The notes: a model not told the origin generated them from the letters alone. A DNA stretch of 64,000 nucleotides from Streptomyces sp. XY006 (GCF_002237655.1 NZ_NOKT01000036.1:1-64000), one strand, 5' to 3'. Positions 16,387 through 24,486 are shown, counted from the first letter of the stretch. A program made the numbers and translations.

Positions 16387-16935
16387 ATGGTGGACGTCAA
16401 CGTGCGGCCGGACATCGACGCCGCAGCAGCGAAGCTCAACAGCGCCTTCGGGTCCAAGCGGGAGATTCAGCGGCTGCCCGAGGTGCTGTGGGAGGGCGAG
16501 ACGGTCGAGATGCTCGCCACCGGCGTCTACGGCAAGGGCAACGGCCTGGTGGCCATGACCAGTCAGCGGCTGATCTTCCTCAAGCACGGCATCATGTCGC
16601 AGCAGGTGGAGGACTTCCCGTACAGCCGGATCAGCTCCGTACAGTGGTCGGGCGGCATGCTGATGGGCACGCTCATCGTGTTCGCGTCGAACAACAAGGC
16701 CGAGATCAAGCAGGTTCCGAAGGACCAGGGGAAGATCCTGGCGGATGCGCTGCGCGCCCGCCTGGCCGGCAGCGTCCCGGGTGCTCCGGCTCCGGCTGTG
16801 GCTCCCGCTGCCCCTGCTCCGGCAGGTGGGGACATCGCGTCTCGTCTGGCCACGCTGGACCAGCTGCGGGCGGCGGGTGCGATCACGGATGAGGAGTACC
16901 GGGACCGCCGGACGAAGATCCTGGACAGTCTGTAG
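16387..16935 (+). CDS. PH-like (bPH_2/YdjM-type) and SHOCT domain protein
   Basis: A 182-residue cytosolic protein. Residues about 30-125 form a bacterial PH-like domain (LWEGETVEMLATGVYGKGNG, then LVAMTSQRLIFL). An Ala/Pro linker follows. The C-terminus is a SHOCT domain, IASRLATLDQLRAAGAITDEEYRDRRTKIL. The ATG at 16387 with GGAGGGG upstream is used. Proteins of this layout are common in Streptomyces accessory DNA and phage-related loci; SHOCT is an oligomerisation module. The cellular role is not known. Confidence 0.85.
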   Translation: MVDVNVRPDIDAAAAKLNSAFGSKREIQRLPEVLWEGETVEMLATGVYGKGNGLVAMTSQRLIFLKHGIMSQQVEDFPYSRISSVQWSGGMLMGTLIVFASNNKAEIKQVPKDQGKILADALRARLAGSVPGAPAPAVAPAAPAPAGGDIASRLATLDQLRAAGAITDEEYRDRRTKILDSL

Positions 16936-16949
16936 GTCGTTGGCTCACG

Positions 16950-16988
16950 ACGGACCCCTCAGCCAGGGGTGTTGGCTGAGGGCTCCGT
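16950..16988 (+). terminator. Intrinsic terminator after the PH/SHOCT gene
   Basis: ACGGA-C-CCCTCAGCCA pairs with TGGCTGAGGG-C-TCCGT around a 7-base loop; one of the strongest hairpins in the island. Confidence 0.85.
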
Positions 16989-17097
16989 GTGGTCTGTGAA
17001 TGTTTGTGGGCATGCCAGATCTGCGGCCCATGTTGAGGCGTGATCACCGAGATTGCAACTACTTCCGTAGTGGCTGCGTTGACGGTGGGCATGTGAA

Positions 17098-17128
17098 GGC
17101 CCGGCCGTACGGTGCGGACGGCCGGGCC
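17098..17128. terminator. Terminator after the PASTA lipoprotein gene
   Basis: GGCCCGGCCGT at 17098-17108 pairs perfectly with ACGGCCGGGCC at 17118-17128; it stands just beyond the stop of the minus-strand lipoprotein gene. Confidence 0.8.
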
Positions 17129-17142
17129 AGATCAGGGGTGGG

Positions 17143-17571
17143 TCAGCAGGACTCGTCGAGCTTGACGGAGTAGATGGCGACACGGAGGGCGTCGGTGGCG
17201 CCGGGCGCCGGGTCCTGGCGGCAGACCTTCCAGTTGCTGTTGTCGAGGATCCATCGGCCCTCGGGGGACGCGTCCTCCTCGTTGACCATGAAGCCCTCGC
17301 TGCGCAGCAGGCTCTGTGCCTCGCCGTGGTTCATGCCGACGACGTCGGGGACCTCGCTGGTCTCCGGCTCGGCGTCGTCGGAGCTGGCCTCGGTGGTGGG
17401 CGCGTCCGTGTCGGGCTCGGTGGTGCTGGTGTCCTGCTTCGTCTGGCCGCTGGTTTCCTCGGCGGCGGTGGTGTCCGGCTTGCTGGAGCCGGTGTCCTCG
17501 GTGCCTTCGCAGGCAGTGAGCGTGAGGAGTGCAGCGGCGCTGAGTGCGCCGATGGTGTAGCGGATGCGCAT
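17143..17571 (-). CDS. PASTA-domain lipoprotein
   Basis: A 142-residue secreted lipoprotein. The signal ends in the lipobox LTAC (Cys at residue 20). A Thr/Glu/Asp-rich spacer of about 55 residues follows, then a PASTA-like domain with VPDVVGMNHGEAQSLLRSEGF (split after 20 here). PASTA domains often contact peptidoglycan, lipid II or beta-lactams. It is the only clearly surface-directed product of the island. Two terminal cysteines (VCRQDP and the final C) may form a disulphide. Confidence 0.85.
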   Translation of the reverse strand: MRIRYTIGALSAAALLTLTACEGTEDTGSSKPDTTAAEETSGQTKQDTSTTEPDTDAPTTEASSDDAEPETSEVPDVVGMNHGEAQSLLRSEGFMVNEEDASPEGRWILDNSNWKVCRQDPAPGATDALRVAIYSVKLDESC

Positions 17572-18049
17572 GGTTCGTCCCCCCAGGGCAGTGAGTGCTG
17601 AGGGAGCATCATGCTGCCGGTGCGGGTGCCGTGTGGCGCCTGTGTCGATTCTGTGACGAACTGGGGGTACGCGAGCTTGGCGCGCAGCCCGGTTCGGGGG
17701 GACTTGCGTCGGGCCATGGTGGCGGTCCTCTCTCTTCGGTGGGATGGGGCAGGAGCGGTCGTCCTTTCGGCCAAGCAGTCCGGCCGCCCCGGGTAGATGG
17801 GCCGGTAGACGTGCAGGTCAGGCTGCGGTAGATGGCGCGAGAGACGCCTCCCGCGGCGCGGTCGGGGAAGGGGCTTCGAGGTCCCTGCGGCGCACTCAAG
17901 GAGACCGTTGACGCGGTGATTACCGCGACAGGTTTGAGGGTCCAGGGGCTCAGCCTGATACGCCGGTAGCCATCGACCCGGCAACGGGTGCCCCCGCTCC
18001 AGCGACGCCAGCGGAGTAGCCCGCGCGCGCCGGGCCGCACGCTGTACGC
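17572..18049. other. Island intergenic stretch without a supported gene
   Basis: About 480 bp. A minus-strand frame beginning ATG at 17717 (MARRKSPRTGLRAKLAYPQF) has purine-rich sequence upstream and could be a short peptide, but it runs on into the lipoprotein gene in another frame. The rest shows mixed third-position use and no recognisable domain. The promoters of the lipoprotein (leftward) and of the gene at 18050 (rightward) should lie here. Confidence 0.5.
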
Positions 18050-18274
18050 ATGGCCTCAGCGACCCCTGTGACGATCTATCCACCCGACGAGGACGGCGGC
18101 CGGCGGGTGCGCATCGACGGCGCGATTGTCGGCCGGGCGTTCTCCGTGCGGAACGTGGCCCGATTCATGCAGGAGGCCGGGTTGCAGGAGTTCGACGAGA
18201 TGGACGTGGTCCGGACCAGGCTGATCGAGTGGCGGGGCGGCGCGCCCGAGGATTGGGAGCCACCCCGCCGGTGA
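18050..18274 (+). CDS. Conserved small Streptomyces hypothetical protein
   Basis: A 74-residue protein starting MASATPVTIYPPDEDGGRRV and ending in WRGGAPEDWEPPRR. I recognise the VTIYPPDE...GRRVR...RTRLIEWRGG pattern as a recurrent small actinomycete accessory protein of unknown function. The charged, acidic surface and lack of membrane or signal sequence suggest a cytosolic protein. It converges with the small membrane gene, leaving three bases between stops. Confidence 0.72.
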   Translation: MASATPVTIYPPDEDGGRRVRIDGAIVGRAFSVRNVARFMQEAGLQEFDEMDVVRTRLIEWRGGAPEDWEPPRR

Positions 18275-18277
18275 ACG

Positions 18278-18505
18278 TCAGCCGTCAGTCTTGATGGCGA
18301 AGAACATGAGCGGGACCCCGGCCATCAGCGCAGCAACGAAGCTTCCGGCGCCCGCGACGGTCGCGTGGTAGAGCGACAGATCGCCGACAACGCCTCCGAA
18401 GATCCCCGCGCAGAGGGCGATGTTGATGCACGCCGACATGAGCAACGTGATGAGGATCGCCCTTGAAGCAGTCGGCCGGGCGGGGCGGTTCTGTGTACTG
18501 TCCAA
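18278..18505 (-). CDS. Small two-helix membrane protein
   Basis: A 75-residue protein with two clear transmembrane helices (ILITLLMSACINIALCAGIF, about residues 17-36, and AGAGSFVAALMAGVPLMFFA, about 51-70). The N-terminus is polar. No family is recognised. It is convergent with the small gene at 18050 and shows coding-type third positions throughout. Role unknown. Confidence 0.65.
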   Translation of the reverse strand: MDSTQNRPARPTASRAILITLLMSACINIALCAGIFGGVVGDLSLYHATVAGAGSFVAALMAGVPLMFFAIKTDG

Positions 18506-18541
18506 AGCAGGTCTCGTTTCTCTGGATTCGTGACTGGAGGG

Positions 18542-18578
18542 GCCCGTCGGTGCGCTGTAGGAGGTGACGCCGACGGGC
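18542..18578. terminator. Hairpin in the 18.5-18.7 kb intergenic gap
   Basis: GCCCGTCGG (18542-18550) pairs with CCGACGGGC (18570-18578), followed by TCTT. It would stop leftward transcription from the 18.8-19.2 kb genes or rightward transcription from upstream. The surrounding 18506-18737 shows no supported gene. Confidence 0.6.
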
Positions 18579-18737
18579 TCTTGCGTTGGGTGAATCCTGG
18601 GGTAGGCACATGCCGGAATGCCAACACGATCAGGGCTTCCGTGAGCTATCTCTCACCGCACTTAAGCGGGACATTTGGCGCGAAAATGATGCTGTGTCAG
18701 TTACCGCAACGGATGAGCCCTCGAAGGCCGTTCAGGC

Positions 18738-18845
18738 TCAGGCAGCCACGACACCACCGTCCGTCCAGATCTGCCCGCAACCAGGGCAGTGCGCGACCGG
18801 CGCCCGCCCCTCGCCACCGTGCACGTCGATGGCCCCGCCGCACAC
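18738..18845 (-). CDS. Short zinc-knuckle-like peptide
   Basis: A 35-residue frame starting GTG at 18845: MCGGAIDVHGGEGRAPVAHC, then PGCGQIWTD. The C-x2-C pair with upstream Cys/His residues suggests a zinc site. TTGGAGCAGC lies seven bases upstream and the frame begins 22 bases after the stop of the preceding gene. No family can be named. It is supported mainly by codon pattern and ribosome site, so it is tentative. Confidence 0.45.
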   Translation of the reverse strand: MCGGAIDVHGGEGRAPVAHCPGCGQIWTDGGVVAA

Positions 18846-18867
18846 ACCGCTGCTCCAACGTCCGCTT

Positions 18868-19197
18868 CTACGAGGCGATGCCGAGGGCCCGCTCGATCCG
18901 CTCGGCGGCGCCGGCCGCGACGGTGACGATGCGCTGCTCCTCCTGCCCGGTGATCCGCCGGTACGGCCCGGGCGCTCGCTCGATCCTGGCCAGCAGCCAC
19001 AGCACGGAACGCGAGGCGGTCCGGCGGCCCGTGTGCCTCCAACGCTTCGGGTCGCGCTGGGCCGCGGCCGCGATGTCGTCGGCGCACTGGACGAGGGCGG
19101 CCTCGACGGCGCGCATGGTGTCGAGGATGTGGAGGCGGACCGGGACGGGCCGGTCGCCGAGCTGGATCTGGTCGGGTTCGAAACCGTCCGCGCCCAC
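18868..19197 (-). CDS. Actinophage/ICE-type helical protein whose 5' end lies on the att repeat
   Basis: About 109 residues if started at the GTG 19195-19197 inside the att repeat; the open frame continues to an ATG at 19251, outside the island. The body (HILDTMRAVEAALVQCADDI, DPKRWRHTGRR, WLLARIERAPGPYRRITGQE, ERIERALGIAS) resembles small alpha-helical proteins often found next to HTH genes in Streptomyces integrative elements. Because the attachment core codes for its first residues (VGADGFEPDQ), its native N-terminus may have changed on integration. It is probably a remnant or a gene whose start is set by the junction. Confidence 0.65.
   Translation of the reverse strand: MGADGFEPDQIQLGDRPVPVRLHILDTMRAVEAALVQCADDIAAAAQRDPKRWRHTGRRTASRSVLWLLARIERAPGPYRRITGQEEQRIVTVAAGAAERIERALGIAS
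19175..19197 (+). repeat. attR-like direct repeat of the tRNA-Val 3' end
   Basis: Identical over 23 bp to 10779-10801 and in the same orientation. It is not part of a tRNA here: bases upstream do not fold into a cloverleaf. It marks the right end of the island. Confidence 0.88.
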
Positions 19198-19213
19198 GGA
19201 CACCGACCAGTCG

Positions 19214-19242
19214 GAGGCCCCCGGGGAATCCCCGGGGGCCTC
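19214..19242. terminator. Terminator right of the island (probable original tRNA-Val terminator)
   Basis: A perfect 13-bp stem, GAGGCCCCCGGGG / CCCCGGGGGCCTC, with an AAT loop, followed by TTCC. It has the same GAGGCCCC...GGCCTCTT layout as the hairpin after tRNA-Val at 10821, as expected if the island split the tRNA from this terminator. Confidence 0.85.
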
Positions 19243-19270
19243 TTCCTTCACCGCGTCCCGTCCTGTTCCG

Positions 19271-19624
19271 TCACTGTGTGCCGTCCGGGTCCCCGGGTGG
19301 GGGCTCGTGGGCGTGTTTCAGCTCCGAGCGGGCTGCCACCCGGTCGGGGCCGGTGAGTTCGGACCAGTAGCGGTGCGTGCTCACGAACACCGCGAGTTCG
19401 TGCTCCCGCCGCCGGAGTTTCTCCACCTCGGCCTGTTCGTCGGCGGTCCAGCCGGGGGAGGCGGGACGTTCCACCTTGCGCCAGCCGTTGTCGTCGCTGA
19501 AGCCGTCCAGCGGCTCCACCGACCAGGGAAGTCGCTTCAGAAGGGCCGACAGCTCGGCCCGGACCTGATGGAGTTCCTCCTGACCGGCGAGGAGGTCACT
19601 CGGAAAGTCATAGGTCGTAGCCAC
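19271..19624 (-). CDS. Conserved hypothetical protein
   Basis: A 117-residue soluble protein starting MATTYDFPSDLLAGQEELHQ. It is rich in charged residues, with helical segments and RLPWSVEPLDGF and RKVERPASPGWTADE in the middle. I recognise it only as a conserved Streptomyces protein without assigned function. The start is close to a weak promoter-like AT-richer stretch at 19625-19650. It is the first core gene right of the island. Confidence 0.75.
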   Translation of the reverse strand: MATTYDFPSDLLAGQEELHQVRAELSALLKRLPWSVEPLDGFSDDNGWRKVERPASPGWTADEQAEVEKLRRREHELAVFVSTHRYWSELTGPDRVAARSELKHAHEPPPGDPDGTQ

Positions 19625-19675
19625 GGCCCAATGATACGCCTGTTCGAATTAGCGGAGCGAGTTCCTTCCTGTGGT

Positions 19676-20590
19676 TCATGCGAACGGGTGTACCAGCCGC
19701 AGCTCGCCCACGACCCGGTCCGTCACCGGGGCCGCGATCCCGTGCCGTGCGGCCGCGCGGAGCAACGCACCGCCGATGGCGTCCAGTTCCAGCGGCCGGC
19801 CCGCCTCCGCGTCGCGCTGCATCGACGACTTCGTCGCGGGCGGGAACGCCTCGTAGCGGGCGAGGGCCCGGGCCGGGTCCGACGGGCCGCCGCACGCCCG
19901 GCTGATCGCCGCCGTCTCCTCCACCAGCGCCGTCAGTTCGTCGCGGTGCCGGGTGCGTACCTCCCCGAGGGGGAGGCCGTAGCGGGTGGTCAGCAGGGCG
20001 AAGGGGGCCAGGAACGACATCTTCGCCCACAGGGCCGCCGTCTCGTCGTCCTGGACGTGGGTGGCGGGACCTGCGGCGGCGAGGGCCTCGGCCAGGGCGT
20101 CGAGACGGGCGCGCGGAACGTCCGTACCGGCCAGGTCGATCTCCGCGAAGGGGCTGGTGTGCTCGACGACGCCCGGAGCGGGACGGGTCGACTCGACCCG
20201 GATGACGGCGGGGGCGACCCGGTCGGGGCGGTAACGGGCGCGCAGCGCCGCCGGGTGTTCGACACCGTTCAGGAACGGCACGATCAGGGCGTCGCCCGCA
20301 GCGGCGGCGGGCACGCGCCGCAGGGCCGCGTCGAGGGCGGTGTGCTTGACGGTCACCAGGCAGGCGTCGACCGGTTCGCGCAGCTCGGTACCGGCCTCGA
20401 CGCGGGCCGTGAAGTCGCCGAACAGGGCGCTGCGGACCCGGATGCCGTCGGTGCGCAGGGTCTGCGCCGTCTCCTCGCCGGACAGGCAGATCACGCGGTG
20501 GCCGGCGCGGGAGAGCAGGGCGGCGAGCAGGCCGCCCACGCCACCCGGGCCGAGGACGGCCACGGTCGGTTCGTTCGTGGAGTGCGCCAC
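19676..20590 (-). CDS. Ketopantoate reductase (2-dehydropantoate 2-reductase)-like oxidoreductase
   Basis: A 304-residue NADPH-dependent enzyme of the PanE/ApbA family. The N-terminal Rossmann motif is AVLGPGGVGGLLAALLSRAG, followed by LVTVKHTALDAAL and the catalytic-type lysine region ETAALWAKMSFLAPFALLTT. The C-terminal domain has FPPATKSSMQRDAEAGRPLE. The GTG at 20590 with AGAGGA upstream is chosen over an upstream ATG. It may act in pantothenate synthesis or on another 2-oxo acid; paralogues are common in Streptomyces, so a gene symbol is withheld. Confidence 0.88.
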   Translation of the reverse strand: MAHSTNEPTVAVLGPGGVGGLLAALLSRAGHRVICLSGEETAQTLRTDGIRVRSALFGDFTARVEAGTELREPVDACLVTVKHTALDAALRRVPAAAAGDALIVPFLNGVEHPAALRARYRPDRVAPAVIRVESTRPAPGVVEHTSPFAEIDLAGTDVPRARLDALAEALAAAGPATHVQDDETAALWAKMSFLAPFALLTTRYGLPLGEVRTRHRDELTALVEETAAISRACGGPSDPARALARYEAFPPATKSSMQRDAEAGRPLELDAIGGALLRAAARHGIAAPVTDRVVGELRLVHPFA

Positions 20591-20691
20591 GGGGGTTCCT
20601 CTCGTCGGTCGGCCCCGGGATGGTGGCCGCCTCGACGTGATCATGGCAGGAAACGCTGTCGCGGGAGGGGCGGAAGGGCGAGACTGGGGGC

Positions 20692-20925
20692 ATGTGCCGG
20701 AGTATCAAGACGCTTCGTCCGCCCGTGCTGCCCGAAGAGGCCACGGAGGCGGACATCCGCGCTGCCGCGTTGCAGTACGTGCGGAAGGTTTCGGGCTTCC
20801 GAGCGCCCGCCGCTCACAACCAGGAGGTGTTCGACCGCGCCGTGGAGGCCGTCGCGCAGGCCACGGCCGAGCTGCTCGACGGCCTGGAGGTCCGGGGCGC
20901 CGGGGCGGGCCGCCGGGCGGGCTGA
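20692..20925 (+). CDS. DUF2277 family protein
   Basis: A 77-residue protein starting MCRSIKTLRPPVLPEEATEA, with the family pattern MCR.IK.L, IRAAALQYVRKVSGF and VEAVAQATAELLDGL. Function is unknown. It is divergent from the ketopantoate-reductase-like gene, leaving about 100 bp of shared regulatory space. Confidence 0.88.
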   Translation: MCRSIKTLRPPVLPEEATEADIRAAALQYVRKVSGFRAPAAHNQEVFDRAVEAVAQATAELLDGLEVRGAGAGRRAG

Positions 20926-21011
20926 GACCTGCCGCCGGGCAGGCCGGGACCCGCTGCCGGGCCGGACGGGAGCCGCCCGGCCGTTCCGCCGGCCTCGCGG
21001 GCCCGCATCCC

Positions 21012-22379
21012 TCATGCCGGTTCCGGCTGTGGCTCCGCTCGGGGGGCCGGGACGGTGGCGCCCTCCCACAGCCGGATGAGGCGCTGGTAGCCGTAGACCA
21101 CCGAGGCCATCATCAGCAGCACGAGCGGTCCGGCGAGCCACGGGTACCGGGCCATCTCCAGGGGCGCGAAGCGGTACGCCGTCAGGAGCGCGGCGAAGAC
21201 CACGGTGCCGTAGCCGACGAGCAGCACCCCCGCCCGGTCCCAGCCGTGGTCGAACGTGCGCAGCCCGGCCTCGATGGTGTACGCGAACACCACACCGGCG
21301 ACGAGGTCCACGCCGTAGTGCCAGCCGAAGCCGAGCGTCGCGGCGAGGGTGGCGACCAGCCAGAACGCGCCCGCGAGGCGCAGCGCGCGCGGGCCCTTGC
21401 GGGAGTGGATGAAGATCGCGGTGGCCCACGCCGTGTGCAGGCTGGGCATGCAGTTGCGCGGGGTGATCTCGTCGAAGGGCAGGGGGTGGGGCGTGGCGAC
21501 CGGCGGCAGTGTGTGCGGCCACAGGTCGGCCGCCGCCCAGCCCCCGCCCTCGGGGCCGTAGGCGAACATCGGCCCGACCACGGGATAGATCATGTAGATC
21601 GCCGGCCCGACGAGGCCGATCACCAGGAACGTGCGCACCAGGTGGTGGCGCGGGAAGCGCCGCTCGGCCGCCACATGGCGCAGCTGGTACAGCGCGACGA
21701 CGACCGCGGCCACCGCGAGCTGCGCGTAGACGTAGTCGAGGGCGTGCTCACCGACCGGGCCACTGGCCTCAAGGAGCCGGCCCGCCGGCCACGACGGGTT
21801 GCCCAGGGCGTGATCGGCCATGGCGAGGTACGGGTCGAGGGTGACCGGCAGGGTCTTCGAGGTGATCAGCAGCCAGGTGTCGCCGGTCTTGCGGCCGGTG
21901 ACCAGCAGCAGGCCGAGCCCCACGCCCTTCAGCAGCAGGAGGCGTTCCGCCCCGGTGCGGCGGGTGAGGGCGATGACGGCGAGGGCCAGGACGACCCACA
22001 GGGCGCCGTTGCCGAAGGGGTGGCCGTCCGTCAGGTCGGTGCCGATCGCCCAGCGGACCGTCAGGAAGACGAGGTCGATGCCGAGCGCCGCGCCCAGGGC
22101 GATCAGCCGTTGCCGCCAGGTGAGCACCACCATCGTCAGCGCCATGGCGGCGTACAGCAGGAAGCCCGACTTGGGGGCGTGGATCACTTCGCGGGCCTGC
22201 TGGGTGATCGGCCCGGGTATCCCCAGGTGGTGCGCGACGATCTGGAGCGCGAGGAGGAAGCCCAGGGTGATCACGCCCGCCGTGGCCCACAGCACCGCGC
22301 GCCGGCGCTGTGGCGCGGCGAGCGCCCCCCGTTCCGTGGGTGTGCTCTCCGAGGCTTCCCGCGACGCCGTTGTCGTCAA
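21012..22379 (-). CDS. Polytopic PAP2-superfamily phosphatase (Aur1-like)
   Basis: A 455-residue membrane protein with about a dozen hydrophobic segments. Catalytic PAP2 motifs are in the second half: RNCMPSLHTAWATAI (motif with the first active His) and GFGWHYGVDLVAGVVFA (second His and Asp). The spacing and wording are those of inositol-phosphorylceramide-synthase/Aur1-like members of the superfamily. It probably hydrolyses or transfers a phospholipid head group at the membrane. The C-terminus is Pro/Glu-rich. Confidence 0.87.
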   Translation of the reverse strand: MTTTASREASESTPTERGALAAPQRRRAVLWATAGVITLGFLLALQIVAHHLGIPGPITQQAREVIHAPKSGFLLYAAMALTMVVLTWRQRLIALGAALGIDLVFLTVRWAIGTDLTDGHPFGNGALWVVLALAVIALTRRTGAERLLLLKGVGLGLLLVTGRKTGDTWLLITSKTLPVTLDPYLAMADHALGNPSWPAGRLLEASGPVGEHALDYVYAQLAVAAVVVALYQLRHVAAERRFPRHHLVRTFLVIGLVGPAIYMIYPVVGPMFAYGPEGGGWAAADLWPHTLPPVATPHPLPFDEITPRNCMPSLHTAWATAIFIHSRKGPRALRLAGAFWLVATLAATLGFGWHYGVDLVAGVVFAYTIEAGLRTFDHGWDRAGVLLVGYGTVVFAALLTAYRFAPLEMARYPWLAGPLVLLMMASVVYGYQRLIRLWEGATVPAPRAEPQPEPA

Positions 22380-22432
22380 TGTCCCAGCCGCTTCCAGGTC
22401 TTGGTTCGATCGTGGTGAGGAGTCCGAGCCGG

Positions 22433-23029
22433 CTACGACGGCCTCGGCTCGCGCCGCATCAGGTACGCCGCCCCGGCCCCGCCCGCGAACAGCGCCCCGA
22501 CCGACACCGCCGTCCCCAGCCAGCTCGCGCCCAGCCAGTGGGCGCCGAAATAGCCGAGGGCGACGCTGTAGCAGGCCCAGGTCAGGCCGGCCAGGGCGGA
22601 CCAGGGGAGGAAGTCGCGGGCGCGCCGGTGCGCGGCACCCGCGCCGAGGGAGACGACCGAGCGGCCGGCGGGAGCGAAGCGGGCGAGGACGACGAGCGCG
22701 CCGCCGCCCCGGGCGAGTGCCGCGCCGAGACGTTCCTGCGCGGTGGTCAGCCGCCGGGAACGCGACAGGGCCCGCTCCAGCCGGGCGCCGCCGCGCCAGG
22801 CGAGCCGGTAGGCGACCAGGTCACCGAGGACGGAGGCGGTCGCCGCGCACAGGATCAGCACGAGGATGTCGGGCACGTCGGTCGCCGTGCCCGCTGCCGC
22901 CGCCGTGGCCGCCGTGATCACCAGGACACCGCTGGGCAGCACCGGCAGGAACACGTCCAGCAGCACGGACAGGGCGACCACCGCATAGATCCATGGGCCG
23001 CCGATCAGCGACCCCACCTGCTCCAGCAC
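22433..23029 (-). CDS. DedA-family membrane protein (short)
   Basis: A 198-residue polytopic protein with a weak DedA pattern: the FLPVLPSGVLVITAA segment near residue 28 and RFAPAGRSVVSLGAG near residue 115, in place of the usual FGRF-P-R motif. Hydrophobic helices occupy most of the protein. It probably acts in envelope lipid homeostasis like other DedA proteins, but the motif is diverged. It follows the PAP2 gene direction, with 53 bp between them. Confidence 0.8.
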   Translation of the reverse strand: MLEQVGSLIGGPWIYAVVALSVLLDVFLPVLPSGVLVITAATAAAAGTATDVPDILVLILCAATASVLGDLVAYRLAWRGGARLERALSRSRRLTTAQERLGAALARGGGALVVLARFAPAGRSVVSLGAGAAHRRARDFLPWSALAGLTWACYSVALGYFGAHWLGASWLGTAVSVGALFAGGAGAAYLMRREPRPS

Positions 23030-23296
23030 CGCGACTCCCCGTGATCCCCCGTGGGCCAGACCGTGCCGCGATGACGCGGGGGGAGCGGCAGGGGTGGCCG
23101 ATGACAGCCATACAGCGTACGCGGGGGTGTGACGGGCGGTTCACGGGGGGCTCGTATGTTCGGTACGGAGTGTTCACCTCGTCCCGGGTCGTCACCTTGT
23201 CACCCGGCTGCCGCACCCCGGAGGGCGGTGCGCACGGGCGTCCCGTAGCAACGGAGAAGACGCGCGGTCACCTGAGGCCGCACCGGGTGAGGAACG

Positions 23297-23827
23297 GTGG
23301 AGACGATGCTGGCTGGGATGTGCGCGGGAGCCGTCGCCGCCGCCCTGTTCGCGAGCGGCCCGGGCGGTGCCGGGGGCTGTGTGCTGCGGACGGAGGCCCG
23401 GTTCGCCCCGCCGGGCGCCGCCGAGCGGTCGCCGGCGCTGACCTACGACCGTGCTCTCGTGCCCCCGGGCGCGTGGATCGAGGTCCGCCGGCACACGGCA
23501 CGGGACGGTGCCACGACCGTCCGGCTGAGGGTGACCGGGATGAGGCCCGGGCACGCCTACGGCGTCCACGTGCACGCCCGGCCCTGCGGCGCCGACCCGC
23601 AGGCCGCCGGCGGGCACTACCAGCACCGGCCCTCGGACGATCCGCACGAGGTCGGGCCGCACAACGAGGTCTGGCTGGACTTCACGGCCGACCGGCACGG
23701 CAGGGGCGCGGCGAGCGCCCGGCACCCGTGGGGTTTCCGGCAGGGGGAGGCGTCCTCGGTGGTGCTCCACGACGTGCCGGGCGGCGCGGGAGCGCGGGTG
23801 GCCTGCCTCACGGTGCCGTTCGGCTGA
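23297..23827 (+). CDS. Secreted Cu/Zn superoxide dismutase-like protein
   Basis: A 176-residue exported protein. The N-terminus has a short signal (MLAGMCAGAVAAALFASGPG). The SOD fold is indicated by YGVHVHARPCG (two copper-type His), GGHYQHRP (bridging/zinc His), NEVWLDFTADRHG (zinc Asp) and SSVVLHDVPG (final His). A catalytic role is plausible, though the loop after the bridging histidine (SDDPHEVGPH) is atypical. Start is uncertain between GTG 23297 and ATG 23306. The gene is divergent from dedA. Confidence 0.75.
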   Translation: METMLAGMCAGAVAAALFASGPGGAGGCVLRTEARFAPPGAAERSPALTYDRALVPPGAWIEVRRHTARDGATTVRLRVTGMRPGHAYGVHVHARPCGADPQAAGGHYQHRPSDDPHEVGPHNEVWLDFTADRHGRGAASARHPWGFRQGEASSVVLHDVPGGAGARVACLTVPFG

Positions 23828-23952
23828 GCGGCCGGGAGCGGGCAGCACGCCGGAGGGGCCGCCCCCCGAGGGCCGCGTCCGGTCCGGGCAACGGGAACGG
23901 CGCCTCCCCGAGAACGGGAAGACGCCGTCGGTGTCCGCCGGGCACGGAGGGG

Positions 23953-24405
23953 TCAGACCGCCACCGGTGCCTGGTCGGCCCTCCGCTGCCCCGGCTCGGC
24001 GGCGCCCCGCCTCAGCAGCCGGTCCAGGCCGAACGCGCCGGAGCCCGTGAAGATCAGCAGGAACATGGCCCAGCAGTAGATGGCCGCGCCCTCGCCGTTG
24101 TTCTGGATGGGCCACAGCGCCTCCGGCTGGTGGACCTTGAAGTACGCGTAGGCCATCGCGCCGGAGGAGACGAACGCGGCGACCCGCGTGCCGAGGCCCA
24201 GCAGGACAAGGGTGCCGCCGACGAGTTCGATGACGGCGGCGTACCAGTTCGGCCAGGCGCCGGTCGCGGCCGTGCCGCCCTTGCCGTCCGCGCCACCGAG
24301 GACGCCGAAGAGCGCGACGGCGCCGTGGCAGGCGAACAACAGGCCGATGACGATCCGGAACAGCGCCAGTGCGTAGGGCTGGGCGCCGTTGAGGCGAGCG
24401 GTCAT
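23953..24405 (-). CDS. DoxX-family membrane protein
   Basis: A 150-residue four-helix membrane protein. It starts MTARLNGAQPYALALFRIVI and shows the DoxX pattern GLLFACHGAVALFGVLGG, AAVIELVGGTLVLLGLGTR and the paired C-terminal helices. DoxX proteins participate in oxidoreductase complexes linked to thiol or oxidative stress. The ATG at 24405 has GGAGA upstream. A 14-bp inverted repeat lies about 70 bp upstream of the start. Confidence 0.88.
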   Translation of the reverse strand: MTARLNGAQPYALALFRIVIGLLFACHGAVALFGVLGGADGKGGTAATGAWPNWYAAVIELVGGTLVLLGLGTRVAAFVSSGAMAYAYFKVHQPEALWPIQNNGEGAAIYCWAMFLLIFTGSGAFGLDRLLRRGAAEPGQRRADQAPVAV

Positions 24406-24472
24406 GTGGGGGTCTCCTTCGGTCGGCCGGCCTGGGGAGGGCCGGTCGGGGGACAGAACCGATCGCCCCACG

Positions 24473-24486
24473 TTAGGTCTGCCTAA
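24473..24486. promoter_or_regulatory. Inverted repeat TTAGGTCTGCCTAA upstream of doxX
   Basis: TTAGG and CCTAA are separated by four bases. It lies 68 bp upstream of the doxX start and overlaps the last codon of the FAD-protein gene. It is a plausible operator; the binding protein is not identified. Confidence 0.45.

Noticed and set aside
17331..17717. A minus-strand ORF starting MARRKSPRTGLRAKLAYPQF
   Set aside because: It overlaps the well-supported lipoprotein gene in another frame for more than half its length; codon bias is weak after the first 20 codons. It is mentioned only in the gap entry.
19141..19200. A second tRNA-Val gene at the right repeat
   Set aside because: Only the T arm and 3' acceptor strand are present; upstream bases form no D or anticodon arm.
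18530..21079. An 849-codon plus-strand open frame spanning the right island end
   Set aside because: It crosses the att repeat, a perfect terminator and two supported genes on the other strand, and has no recognisable domain.
24473..24486. Canonical DmdR/IdeR iron box
   Set aside because: The known box is 19 bp with nine bases between the TTAGG and CCTAA arms; here there are only four.
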